Virus record (IMG/VR): IMGVR_UViG_3300022927_000082
Coordinates: 1 to 30,420 of that record
DNA from: a virus
Reading direction: 5' to 3' (one strand)
DNA length: 30,420 nt
Shown here: positions 23,972-30,420 of the stretch, one piece after another
How positions within the stretch are numbered: position 1 is the stretch's first letter
How the letters are laid out: the number at the start of each line of letters is the position of its first letter
Translations under genes and position numbers: made by a program
The notes under the pieces: generated by a model
The model's input: only the letters and a program-made list of their open reading frames with translations
Database searches by the model: none
What the model was told of the DNA's origin: nothing

Positions 23972-25663
23972 ATGTCCTGGAAAAAATATTTTAAAGTAGT
24001 TGACGCAAGTCCATTAACAAATGCTGGTGCGGCAAGTTCCACTGGTAGATCTGATGTTGCGTTTAGAAACTATGCTAGTAGTTTGCCAGATGTGTATATT
24101 GGCCACCCAAATCGTGTGGAACGATACAATCAATATGAGAACATGGATGTTGACAGTGAAGTTAATAGTGCGCTGGACATTCTAGCAGAATTCTGCACAC
24201 AGACAAATGTTGAAAATGGAACTGTATTTGACATTTACTGGAAAGAACCACCCAGTGATACAGAAGTTGATACGATTAAAAAACAACTTGTCAACTGGAA
24301 TAACTTAAACGAGTTTGACAAGCGAGCATTTAAAATGTTCCGCAATACTCTAAAGTATGGTGATCAGGTGTTTATTAGAGACCCTGAAACATTTGCCTGG
24401 TTTTACGTAGACATGAACAATGTTGTTAAAGTCATTGTTAATGAGAGCGAAGGCAAAGAGCCCGAGCAGTATGTTATTAAAAACATTAATCCTAACTTTG
24501 AAAATTTGACAGTGTCAGCAGTAACAGGCGCAGACGATTATCATAGACCAGGACAACAGCCGCAGGGTTATATTCAGCCTAGTAACGTATATGGTGGCGG
24601 CGGAAGTAATACTGGTAGATTTGATCAGGGACAGAATGGGTTTGCTATAGAAGCACAGCATGTCGTTCATCTAAGTCTAAACGAAGGACTTGATGATGTC
24701 TGGCCTTTTGGTAACAGTATTCTTGAAAATATCTTCAAAGTATTCAAACAAAAAGAGCTACTAGAAGACGCTATTATTATCTACCGTATTCAACGTGCTC
24801 CAGAGCGTCGTGTATTCTATGTGGATGTGGGTAACATGCCCAGTCACATGGCTATGGCATTCGTTGAGCGTGTTAAAAACGAAATCCATCAGCGTCGTAT
24901 CCCCAGTCAAACTGGCGGCGGTACAAATATTTTAGATACAACTTACAATCCACTTAGCATTAACGAAGATTACTTCTTCCCGCAGACAGCAGAAGGTCGT
25001 GGTAGTAAAGTTGAGACCTTGCCAGGCGGTACAAATTTGGGCGAGATTGACGATCTAAAATATTTTACAAATAAACTATTCCGTGGGTTGCGTATTCCCA
25101 GCAGTTATTTGCCCACTGGGCCAGACGAGGGTGAGAGATCCTTTGCTGATGGCAGAGTTGGCACAGCATTGATACAGGAATACAGATTTAACGAATATTG
25201 CAAGCGTTTACAACGTATGATTGTTCAGCCATTTGACTTAGACTTCAAGATGTTCCTAAAGTGGCGCGGACTTGAGATTGACAACAGCAGTTTTGAATTG
25301 CGCTTCAATGAGCCACAAAACTTTAGCAAATACAGAGAAACTGAGATTGATACTGCTCGTATTGGTACATTTACACAGTTAGAGCAGTATCCTTACATGG
25401 CTAAACGCTTCCTAATGCAGCGTTTCCTAGGATTATCTGAAGAGGAAATGGCAGATAACGAGCGTATGTGGGCTGAAGAAAACGGCGAAGTTGAAACTGG
25501 CAAGCCCAGTTTACGTAGCGTTGGTGTTACAGCCGGCGGTTTAGAAACTGATCTAGATACTTTTGAGCCAGCAGTCGAAGAGCCAGCTGGACCTGAGGCT
25601 GGTGAAGTAGCACCAGCACCTGAAGCAGGCGCTGAAGTACCACCTCCTCCACCGGTGGTTTAA
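23972..25663 (+). CDS. gp20: Portal vertex protein gp20
   Basis: 563 aa; T4 gp20 has 524. Typical portal segments are MSWKKYFKVVD at the start, NMDVDSEVNSALDILAEFCT, RAFKMFRNTLKYGDQVFIRD, EDAIIIYRIQRAPERRVFYV, DVGNMPSHMAMAFVERVKNE and LRIPSSYLPTGPDEGERSFA. The dodecamer forms the DNA gate at one capsid vertex, binds the terminase and starts prohead assembly. The C-terminus is an acidic Pro/Ala/Glu tail ending PPPPPVV, not conserved in function as far as I know. AAGGTGG lies 8 nt before the ATG. It heads the T4-order block portal, 67, 68, 21, 22, 23. Confidence 0.95.
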   Translation: MSWKKYFKVVDASPLTNAGAASSTGRSDVAFRNYASSLPDVYIGHPNRVERYNQYENMDVDSEVNSALDILAEFCTQTNVENGTVFDIYWKEPPSDTEVDTIKKQLVNWNNLNEFDKRAFKMFRNTLKYGDQVFIRDPETFAWFYVDMNNVVKVIVNESEGKEPEQYVIKNINPNFENLTVSAVTGADDYHRPGQQPQGYIQPSNVYGGGGSNTGRFDQGQNGFAIEAQHVVHLSLNEGLDDVWPFGNSILENIFKVFKQKELLEDAIIIYRIQRAPERRVFYVDVGNMPSHMAMAFVERVKNEIHQRRIPSQTGGGTNILDTTYNPLSINEDYFFPQTAEGRGSKVETLPGGTNLGEIDDLKYFTNKLFRGLRIPSSYLPTGPDEGERSFADGRVGTALIQEYRFNEYCKRLQRMIVQPFDLDFKMFLKWRGLEIDNSSFELRFNEPQNFSKYRETEIDTARIGTFTQLEQYPYMAKRFLMQRFLGLSEEEMADNERMWAEENGEVETGKPSLRSVGVTAGGLETDLDTFEPAVEEPAGPEAGEVAPAPEAGAEVPPPPPVV

Positions 25664-25669
25664 TAAATA
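25662..25669 (+). promoter_or_regulatory. Late promoter of the core protein genes
   Basis: AATAAATA followed by CC overlaps the gp20 stop codon, 16 nt before the GTG of the gp67-like gene. One base differs from TATAAATA. Confidence 0.5.
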
Positions 25670-25685
25670 CCTTAGGAGAACGTCA

Positions 25686-25910
25686 GTGTTTTTAAAGAGT
25701 TTAATTGAATCAGAACAAGAAAATTATGATGCTAAAGCAGACAATAGCGTTGCTAAAAAGTCTGATACTCGTAAAACACGACTTACACTTGAGCAAATCA
25801 ACAAGCTAAGACGCTTGAATGATTTAAAAATAACAGAATATAATAAAACTGTAGCACAAGTAAAAAAGCAATATGCAGCACCTAAGGAAGAGGCCGCACC
25901 TAGTTTTTAA
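25686..25910 (+). CDS. gp67: Small prohead core protein, gp67-like by position
   Basis: 74 aa from GTG at 25686, preceded by AGGAGA with good spacing. Lys-rich and helical (..LTLEQINKLRRLNDLKITEY.., ..NKTVAQVKKQYAAPKEEA..). T4 gp67 is 80 aa and sits at the same place between gp20 and gp68; it is a minor core protein that gp21 degrades to internal peptides. There is no diagnostic motif, so the identity rests on size and place. Confidence 0.65.
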   Translation: MFLKSLIESEQENYDAKADNSVAKKSDTRKTRLTLEQINKLRRLNDLKITEYNKTVAQVKKQYAAPKEEAAPSF

Positions 25911-25999
25911 TCAATAAAAAGTGAAAAATTTGGCTGAAATTTGTATATCTTTCGTTTTGAACCAAAAACACAGCATTTAACTCCATTTTTTCTATAAAG

Positions 26000-26007
26000 G
26001 CTAAATA
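26000..26007 (+). promoter_or_regulatory. Possible late promoter of the gp68-like gene
   Basis: GCTAAATA lies 34 nt before the ATG at 26042; the CTAAATA core resembles late elements reported for marine T4-like phages. It overlaps a small AAGGC/GCCTT inverted repeat (25997-26001, 26016-26020). Confidence 0.35.
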
Positions 26008-26041
26008 AATTAAATGCCTTATGAATAAAAGGAGCCTTTTT

Positions 26042-26779
26042 ATGTCAGATAAATTTAATCAGCTCATTGAGCTACTAATTGCAGAAGATCAGGAGAAAGC
26101 CCAAGAGCTTTTTCATGAGATCGTTGTTGAGCGCAGTCGCTCAATCTATGAGAGCCTAATTGACGATGAGACCGTCGAAGAGGCAGCAGAAGAAGAAGAA
26201 GTTGCAGAAGACGAGACAGTTGAAGAAGAAGCTGTTGAAGAGAGTGACTTTGATGAAGAACTAGGCGGTGACGCAGCAGACGATATGATTGCTGATATCG
26301 AAGCCGACGAAGAAGGTCTAGCAGTAGAAGCTGAGGAAGGTGACGAAGAACTAGAAGATCGCGTTGTTGACCTCGAGGACGCACTAGACGAGCTAAAAGC
26401 AGAATTTGATCGCTTAATGAGCGACGAAGCTGATGATGAAGAAGCAGAAGACGAGATGGACATGGACATGGACATGGACGATGCTGAAGAAGCAGAAGAC
26501 GAGATGGACATGGACATGGACATGGAAGAGCCAGAAGCTGAGGAAGAAATGGAATCAGCCGAAGACTTCGTTCGTGAGTATAAAGAGCAGGCACCAGCCC
26601 CAGTTACAGCAGAACAAGGTGACGGAAAAGCTGGCCCAGTTGCTAAGAAGAACGACATGGGTGGTAAAGCCACAATGAGCAAAGGCGAGGAAAAAAGCGC
26701 CAGTGCTCCTAAGGCTGCAAAGCAAACTGATGCTATGGACACACGTGAAGCTGGCAAGGCCGGTATGAAACAGGCATAA
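26042..26779 (+). CDS. gp68: Acidic prohead core protein, gp68-like by position
   Basis: 245 aa from ATG at 26042, preceded by AAAGGAG; an in-frame ATG at 26021 lies upstream of that SD and is rejected. A short helical start (MSDKFNQLIELLIAEDQEKA) is followed by about 150 residues of almost only Glu, Asp, Ala and Val, with EMDMDMDM twice because of a 48-bp tandem duplication, then a Lys/Ala-rich basic end. T4 gp68 (141 aa) is a core component between 67 and 21; the larger acidic form seems characteristic of marine relatives. The acidic body may mimic DNA or fill the prohead before proteolysis; this is inference. Confidence 0.65.
   Translation: MSDKFNQLIELLIAEDQEKAQELFHEIVVERSRSIYESLIDDETVEEAAEEEEVAEDETVEEEAVEESDFDEELGGDAADDMIADIEADEEGLAVEAEEGDEELEDRVVDLEDALDELKAEFDRLMSDEADDEEAEDEMDMDMDMDDAEEAEDEMDMDMDMEEPEAEEEMESAEDFVREYKEQAPAPVTAEQGDGKAGPVAKKNDMGGKATMSKGEEKSASAPKAAKQTDAMDTREAGKAGMKQA
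26438..26526 (+). repeat. 48-bp tandem duplication in the gp68-like gene
   Basis: A 41-nt identical block occurs at 26438-26478 and 26486-26526 (period 48 nt, 16 codons), each with a GACATG hexamer run coding for MDMDMDM. Likely made by slippage, in frame. Confidence 0.85.
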
Positions 26780-26791
26780 GGTAGGTACAAT

Positions 26792-27415
26792 ATGAACTAC
26801 CTTAGAGAACACCTTACTTTCGATCAAGCTAGAATCGTAACAGAGTCTGCCAACGAGGGCAAGGATCTCTATATGAAAGGCATTTGTATTCAGGGCGGGG
26901 TTAAAAACGCTAACCAGCGTGTTTACCCTGTCTCTGAAATTTCCAATGCCGTTATGCAGCTCAATGACCAAATCACATCAGGTAATAGTGTACTTGGTGA
27001 AGTTGATCACCCGGACGATCTAAAGATTAATTTAGATCGTGTCAGCCACATGATTACTGAAATGTGGATGGATGGCCCTAACGGCTATGGAAAACTAAAG
27101 ATTCTTCCCACTCCAATGGGTACTCTAGTAAAGACCATGTTGGAGAGTGGAGTAAAGTTAGGCGTTAGCAGTAGAGGTTCTGGCAATGTTCAAGAATCTT
27201 CCGGTAACGTTTCTGACTTCGAAATTGTCACAGTAGACGTTGTGGCACAACCCAGTGCTCCAAATGCATATCCTAAAGCAATCTATGAAGGATTGCTTAA
27301 TATGCGTAACGGGCACACAGTACTTGAAATTGCTAGAGAAGCAAACGGCAATACTAAAGTACAACAATACCTGAAGGATGAGGTAACTCGTCTTATCAGG
27401 GATCTAAAGATCTAG
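26792..27415 (+). CDS. gp21: Prohead core protease gp21
   Basis: 207 aa, as in T4 (212). Serine protease of the herpes assemblin-like fold: catalytic His H73 in LGEVDHPDD and Ser in GVSSRGSG (S126 or S127), with the conserved NQRVYP (41-46) and DFEIVTVDVVAQPSAP. It matures the prohead by cutting scaffold, core and capsid proteins after [LI]xE sites. AAGGTAGG precedes the ATG. It sits between core protein and scaffold genes exactly as in T4. Confidence 0.95.
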   Translation: MNYLREHLTFDQARIVTESANEGKDLYMKGICIQGGVKNANQRVYPVSEISNAVMQLNDQITSGNSVLGEVDHPDDLKINLDRVSHMITEMWMDGPNGYGKLKILPTPMGTLVKTMLESGVKLGVSSRGSGNVQESSGNVSDFEIVTVDVVAQPSAPNAYPKAIYEGLLNMRNGHTVLEIAREANGNTKVQQYLKDEVTRLIRDLKI

Positions 27416-27424
27416 GAGACTATA

Positions 27425-28525
27425 ATGCTAGATGCTATCAAACCACTTTTAGATAGCGACCTTGTCAACGAGGATACTAAGCGTGAAATCCAGGAAGCCT
27501 GGGATTCAAAGCTAGTTGAAGTTCGCACACAGGTTACGGCAGAACTCCGTGAGGAATTTGCTCGTCGCTATGAACACGACAAATCCGCAATGGTTGAAGC
27601 TTTAGATAAAATGGTTACTGAAACTCTATCAGAAGAGCTAGTACAGATTGCTGAAGAAAAGAAGAAGATTGCTGAAGACCGCGCAAAGTTTGTGGCAAAG
27701 ATGCAAGAAGCTTCAGGCAATTTTGACCAGTTCCTAGTACAGCAGCTAACAAACGAGATAAAAGAACTACGCGAAGACCGTGAAACACAGGCCTCGGTCG
27801 TAGCAAAGTTGGAAAATTTCGTTGTAAGTCAGCTAGCTGAAGAAATCAAAGAATTCCAGACAGATCGTCAGGACGTACACAATACAAAGGTTCGTCTAGT
27901 TAAAGAGGCTAGAGAACAATTCAATAATCTAAAGCAGACCTTTGTAGAGCGTTCTAGTCGTATTGTTGAGGAAGCAGTAGCTAAGAATCTTAAAGCAGAA
28001 TTAACTCAACTACGTGAGGATATCCAAGCAGCTAAAGATAATACTTTTGGCCGCAAGATCTTCGAAGCATTTGCAACAGAGTTTGGCGCAAGTTATCTAA
28101 ATGAGAATCAAGAGATTCGCAAGTTAGAAGCACAAGTTGAAGCAGTAAATGCTCAACTAGCTGAAGCTCAGGAAGCAGTTGCTGAGAAGGCAAAGATTAT
28201 TGAGAGCAAACAACAGGAAGTAAATGTTATTACTGAAAACTATAAACGTAACGACGTAATGGCTGGACTTCTTAAGCAACTCAATAAAGAAAAGGGCGCA
28301 GTAATGCGTGACCTATTAGAGAGCGTACAGACTGAAAAGTTACAAGCCGCTTTCGATCGTTATCTACCAGCAGTACTAGATGGTGCTGCACCTAAGAAGG
28401 AAAAAGCTGTAATTGCAGAAAGCCGTAAAGAGGTAACCGGAGATAAAGAAGCTAAAACACAACTTGTAGTAGAAGAAGACAGATCAAATATTGTTGAACT
28501 ACGCAAGTTGGCAGGCCTGAAGTAA
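27425..28525 (+). CDS. gp22: Prohead core scaffolding protein gp22
   Basis: 366 aa; T4 gp22 has 269. Almost wholly helical and charged, with long heptad stretches (EELVQIAEEKKKIAEDRAKF, QLTNEIKELREDRETQASVV, LEAQVEAVNAQLAEAQEAVA) and a conserved end NIVELRKLAGLK. It forms the core around which gp23 assembles and is then degraded by gp21; LxE/IxE sites such as QIAEE are present. AGGAGA lies before the ATG, 9 nt after gp21. Confidence 0.92.
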   Translation: MLDAIKPLLDSDLVNEDTKREIQEAWDSKLVEVRTQVTAELREEFARRYEHDKSAMVEALDKMVTETLSEELVQIAEEKKKIAEDRAKFVAKMQEASGNFDQFLVQQLTNEIKELREDRETQASVVAKLENFVVSQLAEEIKEFQTDRQDVHNTKVRLVKEAREQFNNLKQTFVERSSRIVEEAVAKNLKAELTQLREDIQAAKDNTFGRKIFEAFATEFGASYLNENQEIRKLEAQVEAVNAQLAEAQEAVAEKAKIIESKQQEVNVITENYKRNDVMAGLLKQLNKEKGAVMRDLLESVQTEKLQAAFDRYLPAVLDGAAPKKEKAVIAESRKEVTGDKEAKTQLVVEEDRSNIVELRKLAGLK

Positions 28526-28546
28526 GGTACCAAAGGAGACAATAAA

Positions 28547-29731
28547 ATGTCAGATGTACTATTAGAAAGCCGTTGGAGCGAAACAAAAGACGCCCTACTT
28601 GAGGGCCTTGAAGGTTCACGCCGCGGTGCAATGAGTGTTGTCCTAGAGAATACTAAAAAGTATCTCGCAGAGGCAGCATCAAACGGTGCAACAGCAAGCG
28701 GTAACGTAGCTACACTAAATCGTGTTATTCTACCAGTTATCCGCCGTGTTATGCCAACAGTTATCGCCAACGAAATCGTTGGTGTACAACCAATGCAGGG
28801 CCCAGTAGGCCAGATCCACACACTACGTGTTCGTTATGCAGAAGGTGCTAACTCAACAGCAGCAGCACCATTCGATACAGACGTAGCAGCTGGTGACGAA
28901 GCACTAAGCCCATTCAAAATTGCAACAGCATATTCCGGTAGTCTAACAACCGGTCGCGCTGATGTAACAGCAGCTAAAGAAGGTAATGGCGGCCGCACAA
29001 TCAGCATCCAGATCCTAAAGCAGCCTGTTGAAGCCAAGACACGCAAGCTACAAGCTCGCTGGACATTCGAGGCAGCACAGGATGCACAGAGCATGCATGG
29101 TATCGACGTAGAAGCCGAAATCATGGCCGCTCTAGCACAAGAAATTACCGCAGAAATTGACCAGGAAGTTCTAGGTTCACTTCGCTCACTAGCAGCAACA
29201 GAAGAGACCTTCAACCAGGCAGCAGTCAGCGGTACAGCAAGTTATGTTGGCGACGAGCACGCAGCTCTAGCAGTTCTAATCAACCGCACAGCTAACAAGA
29301 TTGCACAGCGTACACGTCGTGGTGCAGGTAACTGGGCAGTAGTAAGCCCACAAGCTCTAACAGTTCTACAGAGTGCAAGCACAAGTGCTTTTGCTCGTAC
29401 AACAGAGGGCACCTTCGAAGCACCAACCAATACAAAGTTTGTTGGTACACTAAACGGCGCAATGCGCGTATATGTCGACAGCTATGCTCAAGACGATACA
29501 GCAGTTCTAGTCGGTTACAAGGGTTCAAGCGAGACAGACGCAGCAGCATTCTACTGCCCATACGTCCCACTAATGAGCTCTGGTACAGTACTAGATCCAA
29601 CAACATTTGAGCCAGTTGTTAGCTTCATGACCAGGTATGGATATGTCGAGCTATCCAACACTGCAAGTTCACTAGGTAATGCTGGTGACTACGTTGGAGA
29701 GATTGCGATGTCAAATATTAGCTTCTCATAA
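28547..29731 (+). CDS. gp23: Major capsid protein gp23
   Basis: 394 aa; T4 gp23 is 521, and marine relatives are usually shorter. HK97-type capsid protein: N-terminal propeptide, RRVMPTVIANEIVGVQPMQG, then GRTISIQILKQPVEAKTRKL and QARWTFEAAQDAQSMHGIDV, hallmarks of T4-like gp23. The probable gp21 cut is after E42 in KYLAEAASNG, giving a mature protein of 352 residues. AAGGAGA precedes the ATG. Codons are more uniform (C-ending GCA/ACA-rich) than in the neighbours, as expected for the most expressed gene. A strong terminator follows. Confidence 0.97.
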   Translation: MSDVLLESRWSETKDALLEGLEGSRRGAMSVVLENTKKYLAEAASNGATASGNVATLNRVILPVIRRVMPTVIANEIVGVQPMQGPVGQIHTLRVRYAEGANSTAAAPFDTDVAAGDEALSPFKIATAYSGSLTTGRADVTAAKEGNGGRTISIQILKQPVEAKTRKLQARWTFEAAQDAQSMHGIDVEAEIMAALAQEITAEIDQEVLGSLRSLAATEETFNQAAVSGTASYVGDEHAALAVLINRTANKIAQRTRRGAGNWAVVSPQALTVLQSASTSAFARTTEGTFEAPTNTKFVGTLNGAMRVYVDSYAQDDTAVLVGYKGSSETDAAAFYCPYVPLMSSGTVLDPTTFEPVVSFMTRYGYVELSNTASSLGNAGDYVGEIAMSNISFS

Positions 29732-29779
29732 GCTAGTAAAGACATTGTAGTTTACCTAACCGTAAGCTCAAAACAGATT

Positions 29780-29806
29780 GGGGAAGCAGAAATGCTTCCC
29801 CTTTTT
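29780..29806 (+). terminator. Rho-independent terminator after gp23
   Basis: A perfect 9-bp stem GGGGAAGCA (29780-29788) and TGCTTCCCC (29793-29801) with a GAAA loop, followed by TTTTT. It ends the rightward head operon. Confidence 0.93.
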
Positions 29807-29868
29807 GTTGACTAAAAATGTAGCAGTCAACACCTATGCTCGCTGGCACGGAGATCGTTGCAAAAACC

Positions 29869-29876
29869 AATAAATA
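29869..29876 (+). promoter_or_regulatory. Late promoter of the last gene
   Basis: AATAAATA followed by CC, the same decamer as at 25662, lies 82 nt before the ATG at 29959 and just after the gp23 terminator. Confidence 0.6.
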
Positions 29877-29879
29877 CCC

Positions 29880-29931
29880 AGTCTATAAACTAGACTTATG
29901 CGGACACCACCGCGTACTTGGTAGAACCAAG
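29880..29931 (+). other. Three hairpins in the 5' leader of the last gene
   Basis: AGTCTA/TAGACT (29880-29885, 29891-29896), GCGG/CCGC (29900-29903, 29910-29913) and CTTGGT/ACCAAG (29917-29922, 29926-29931) follow each other between the late promoter and the SD. They would make a compact structured leader. A further 7-bp repeat GTTGACT/AGTCAAC (29807-29813, 29825-29831) lies before the promoter. Confidence 0.6.
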
Positions 29932-29958
29932 ATTGGACTTCTTGAAAGGAGAAAACAA

Positions 29959-30420
29959 ATGGGTAGACCACTAAGAAGAAGAGAAGACGTTGTAGCAAAC
30001 GTTAATGGATCTTCAACAACAATCAATAAAACTGGTGTAGTAGGAACTGATTCACTATCAGGCGAGCAGATCCGTATGAACGCTTATATTCCAACAGCAG
30101 ACGGCGGTTCCAGCGCAGTAGCAACAAGCGCAATCCTACAAAAAGGAACCAAGCGTTTCCGTTGTACAACAGCACAAGGCACAGGCACATGCACACTTCG
30201 TCCACTAGCCAGTGGCTCACTGGCTGCAGGCGAGTGCCAGCTAACAGCAACAGACAGTGCTGGCGGTACTTATTATGTAAGCCGCATTAGTCCTACATGG
30301 ATTGAGATTGGTGCTCTGGGCACAGGTTCACAGGTAGCAGTTGGTGATCGTGTACAGTGGGTAGATGATCAAACTAGTGCAGTTGCTATTAACACAGGAA
30401 CATGGGCTATTGGTGATGTA
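29959..30420 (+). CDS. Putative virion protein, C-terminus beyond the window
   Basis: 154 codons from ATG at 29959 run open to the right edge. The SD AAAGGAGA is strong. The protein begins MGRPLRRREDVVANVNGSST and continues with beta-rich sequence (ILQKGTKRFRCTTAQGTGTC, LRPLASGSLAAGECQLTATD). A basic MGRP start followed by a KGTKRF..G.C.L segment is one I recall from small structural proteins of marine myoviruses, so a capsid or tail decoration role is possible. An in-frame ATG at 29836 is rejected because it lies upstream of the late promoter. Codon choice resembles gp23, suggesting high expression. Function is not known. Confidence 0.65.
   Translation, partial: MGRPLRRREDVVANVNGSSTTINKTGVVGTDSLSGEQIRMNAYIPTADGGSSAVATSAILQKGTKRFRCTTAQGTGTCTLRPLASGSLAAGECQLTATDSAGGTYYVSRISPTWIEIGALGTGSQVAVGDRVQWVDDQTSAVAINTGTWAIGDV

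Noticed and set aside
26146-26790. Long leftward Ser-rich frame opposite the gp68-like gene
   Set aside because: It is the antisense of the Glu/Asp/Ala-rich repeats (GAA/GAC/GCA read as Ser/Ala codons) and has no start signals.
29836-29958. In-frame extension of the last gene to an ATG at 29836
   Set aside because: It has no SD and starts before the late promoter at 29869; the ATG at 29959 has a strong SD. The open frame may be chance over 41 codons.

Overview
The window is part of the genome of a T4-like myovirus (contractile tail). The gene set matches marine T4-like phages of the cyanophage/pelagiphage kind: baseplate proteins gp48, gp53, gp5-like, gp25, gp6; late sigma factor gp55; recombination nuclease gp47/gp46; hub protein gp26; tape measure; then portal gp20, core proteins, protease gp21, scaffold gp22 and capsid protein gp23 in T4 order. 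The DNA is AT-rich. I see no photosynthesis genes, tRNA, rRNA or CRISPR, so the host cannot be named from this window.

Layout. (1) 1-12406, leftward: a late baseplate operon, gp48 > gp53 > large hub/lysozyme-like protein > gp5-like spike > gp25 > gp6 > a large gp7-position protein that runs off the left edge. Genes are tightly packed (TAATG-type overlaps), with a perfect T4 late promoter (TATAAATA) ahead of gp48. (2) 12477-19479, rightward: gp55, gp47, a broken 5' copy of gene 46, an inverted GIY-YIG homing endonuclease, the intact gp46, two overlapping radical-SAM genes, a second GIY-YIG protein and a small CxxC protein. (3) 19480-20006: 527 bases without a gene, holding a direct repeat, several hairpins (a possible structured RNA), a leftward terminator and a sigma70-like promoter. 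(4) 20007-20231 rightward small gene, convergent with the leftward pair gp26 and a 62-aa protein. (5) 21419-29731, rightward: tape measure, portal gp20, gp67-like, gp68-like, gp21, gp22, gp23, closed by a strong terminator. (6) 29959-end: start of another putative virion gene behind its own late promoter and a hairpin-rich leader.

How it works together. gp55 directs the host RNA polymerase to late promoters (consensus here about RATAAATACC), which precede most structural blocks. gp46/gp47 process DNA ends for recombination-dependent replication, which in T4 is coupled to late transcription. The late genes then build prohead, baseplate and tail.

The most unusual feature is at 14302-15276. Between gp47 and gp46 sits a homing endonuclease gene, preceded by a dead 33-codon remnant of gene 46 and followed by an intact gene 46 whose first 29 codons encode nearly the same peptide (24/29 identical) with very different codons (8/29 identical). 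This looks like a homing unit that brought its own replacement 5' end for the gene it interrupted. Also worth attention are the tandem radical-SAM genes and the structured 19.5-19.8 kb region.
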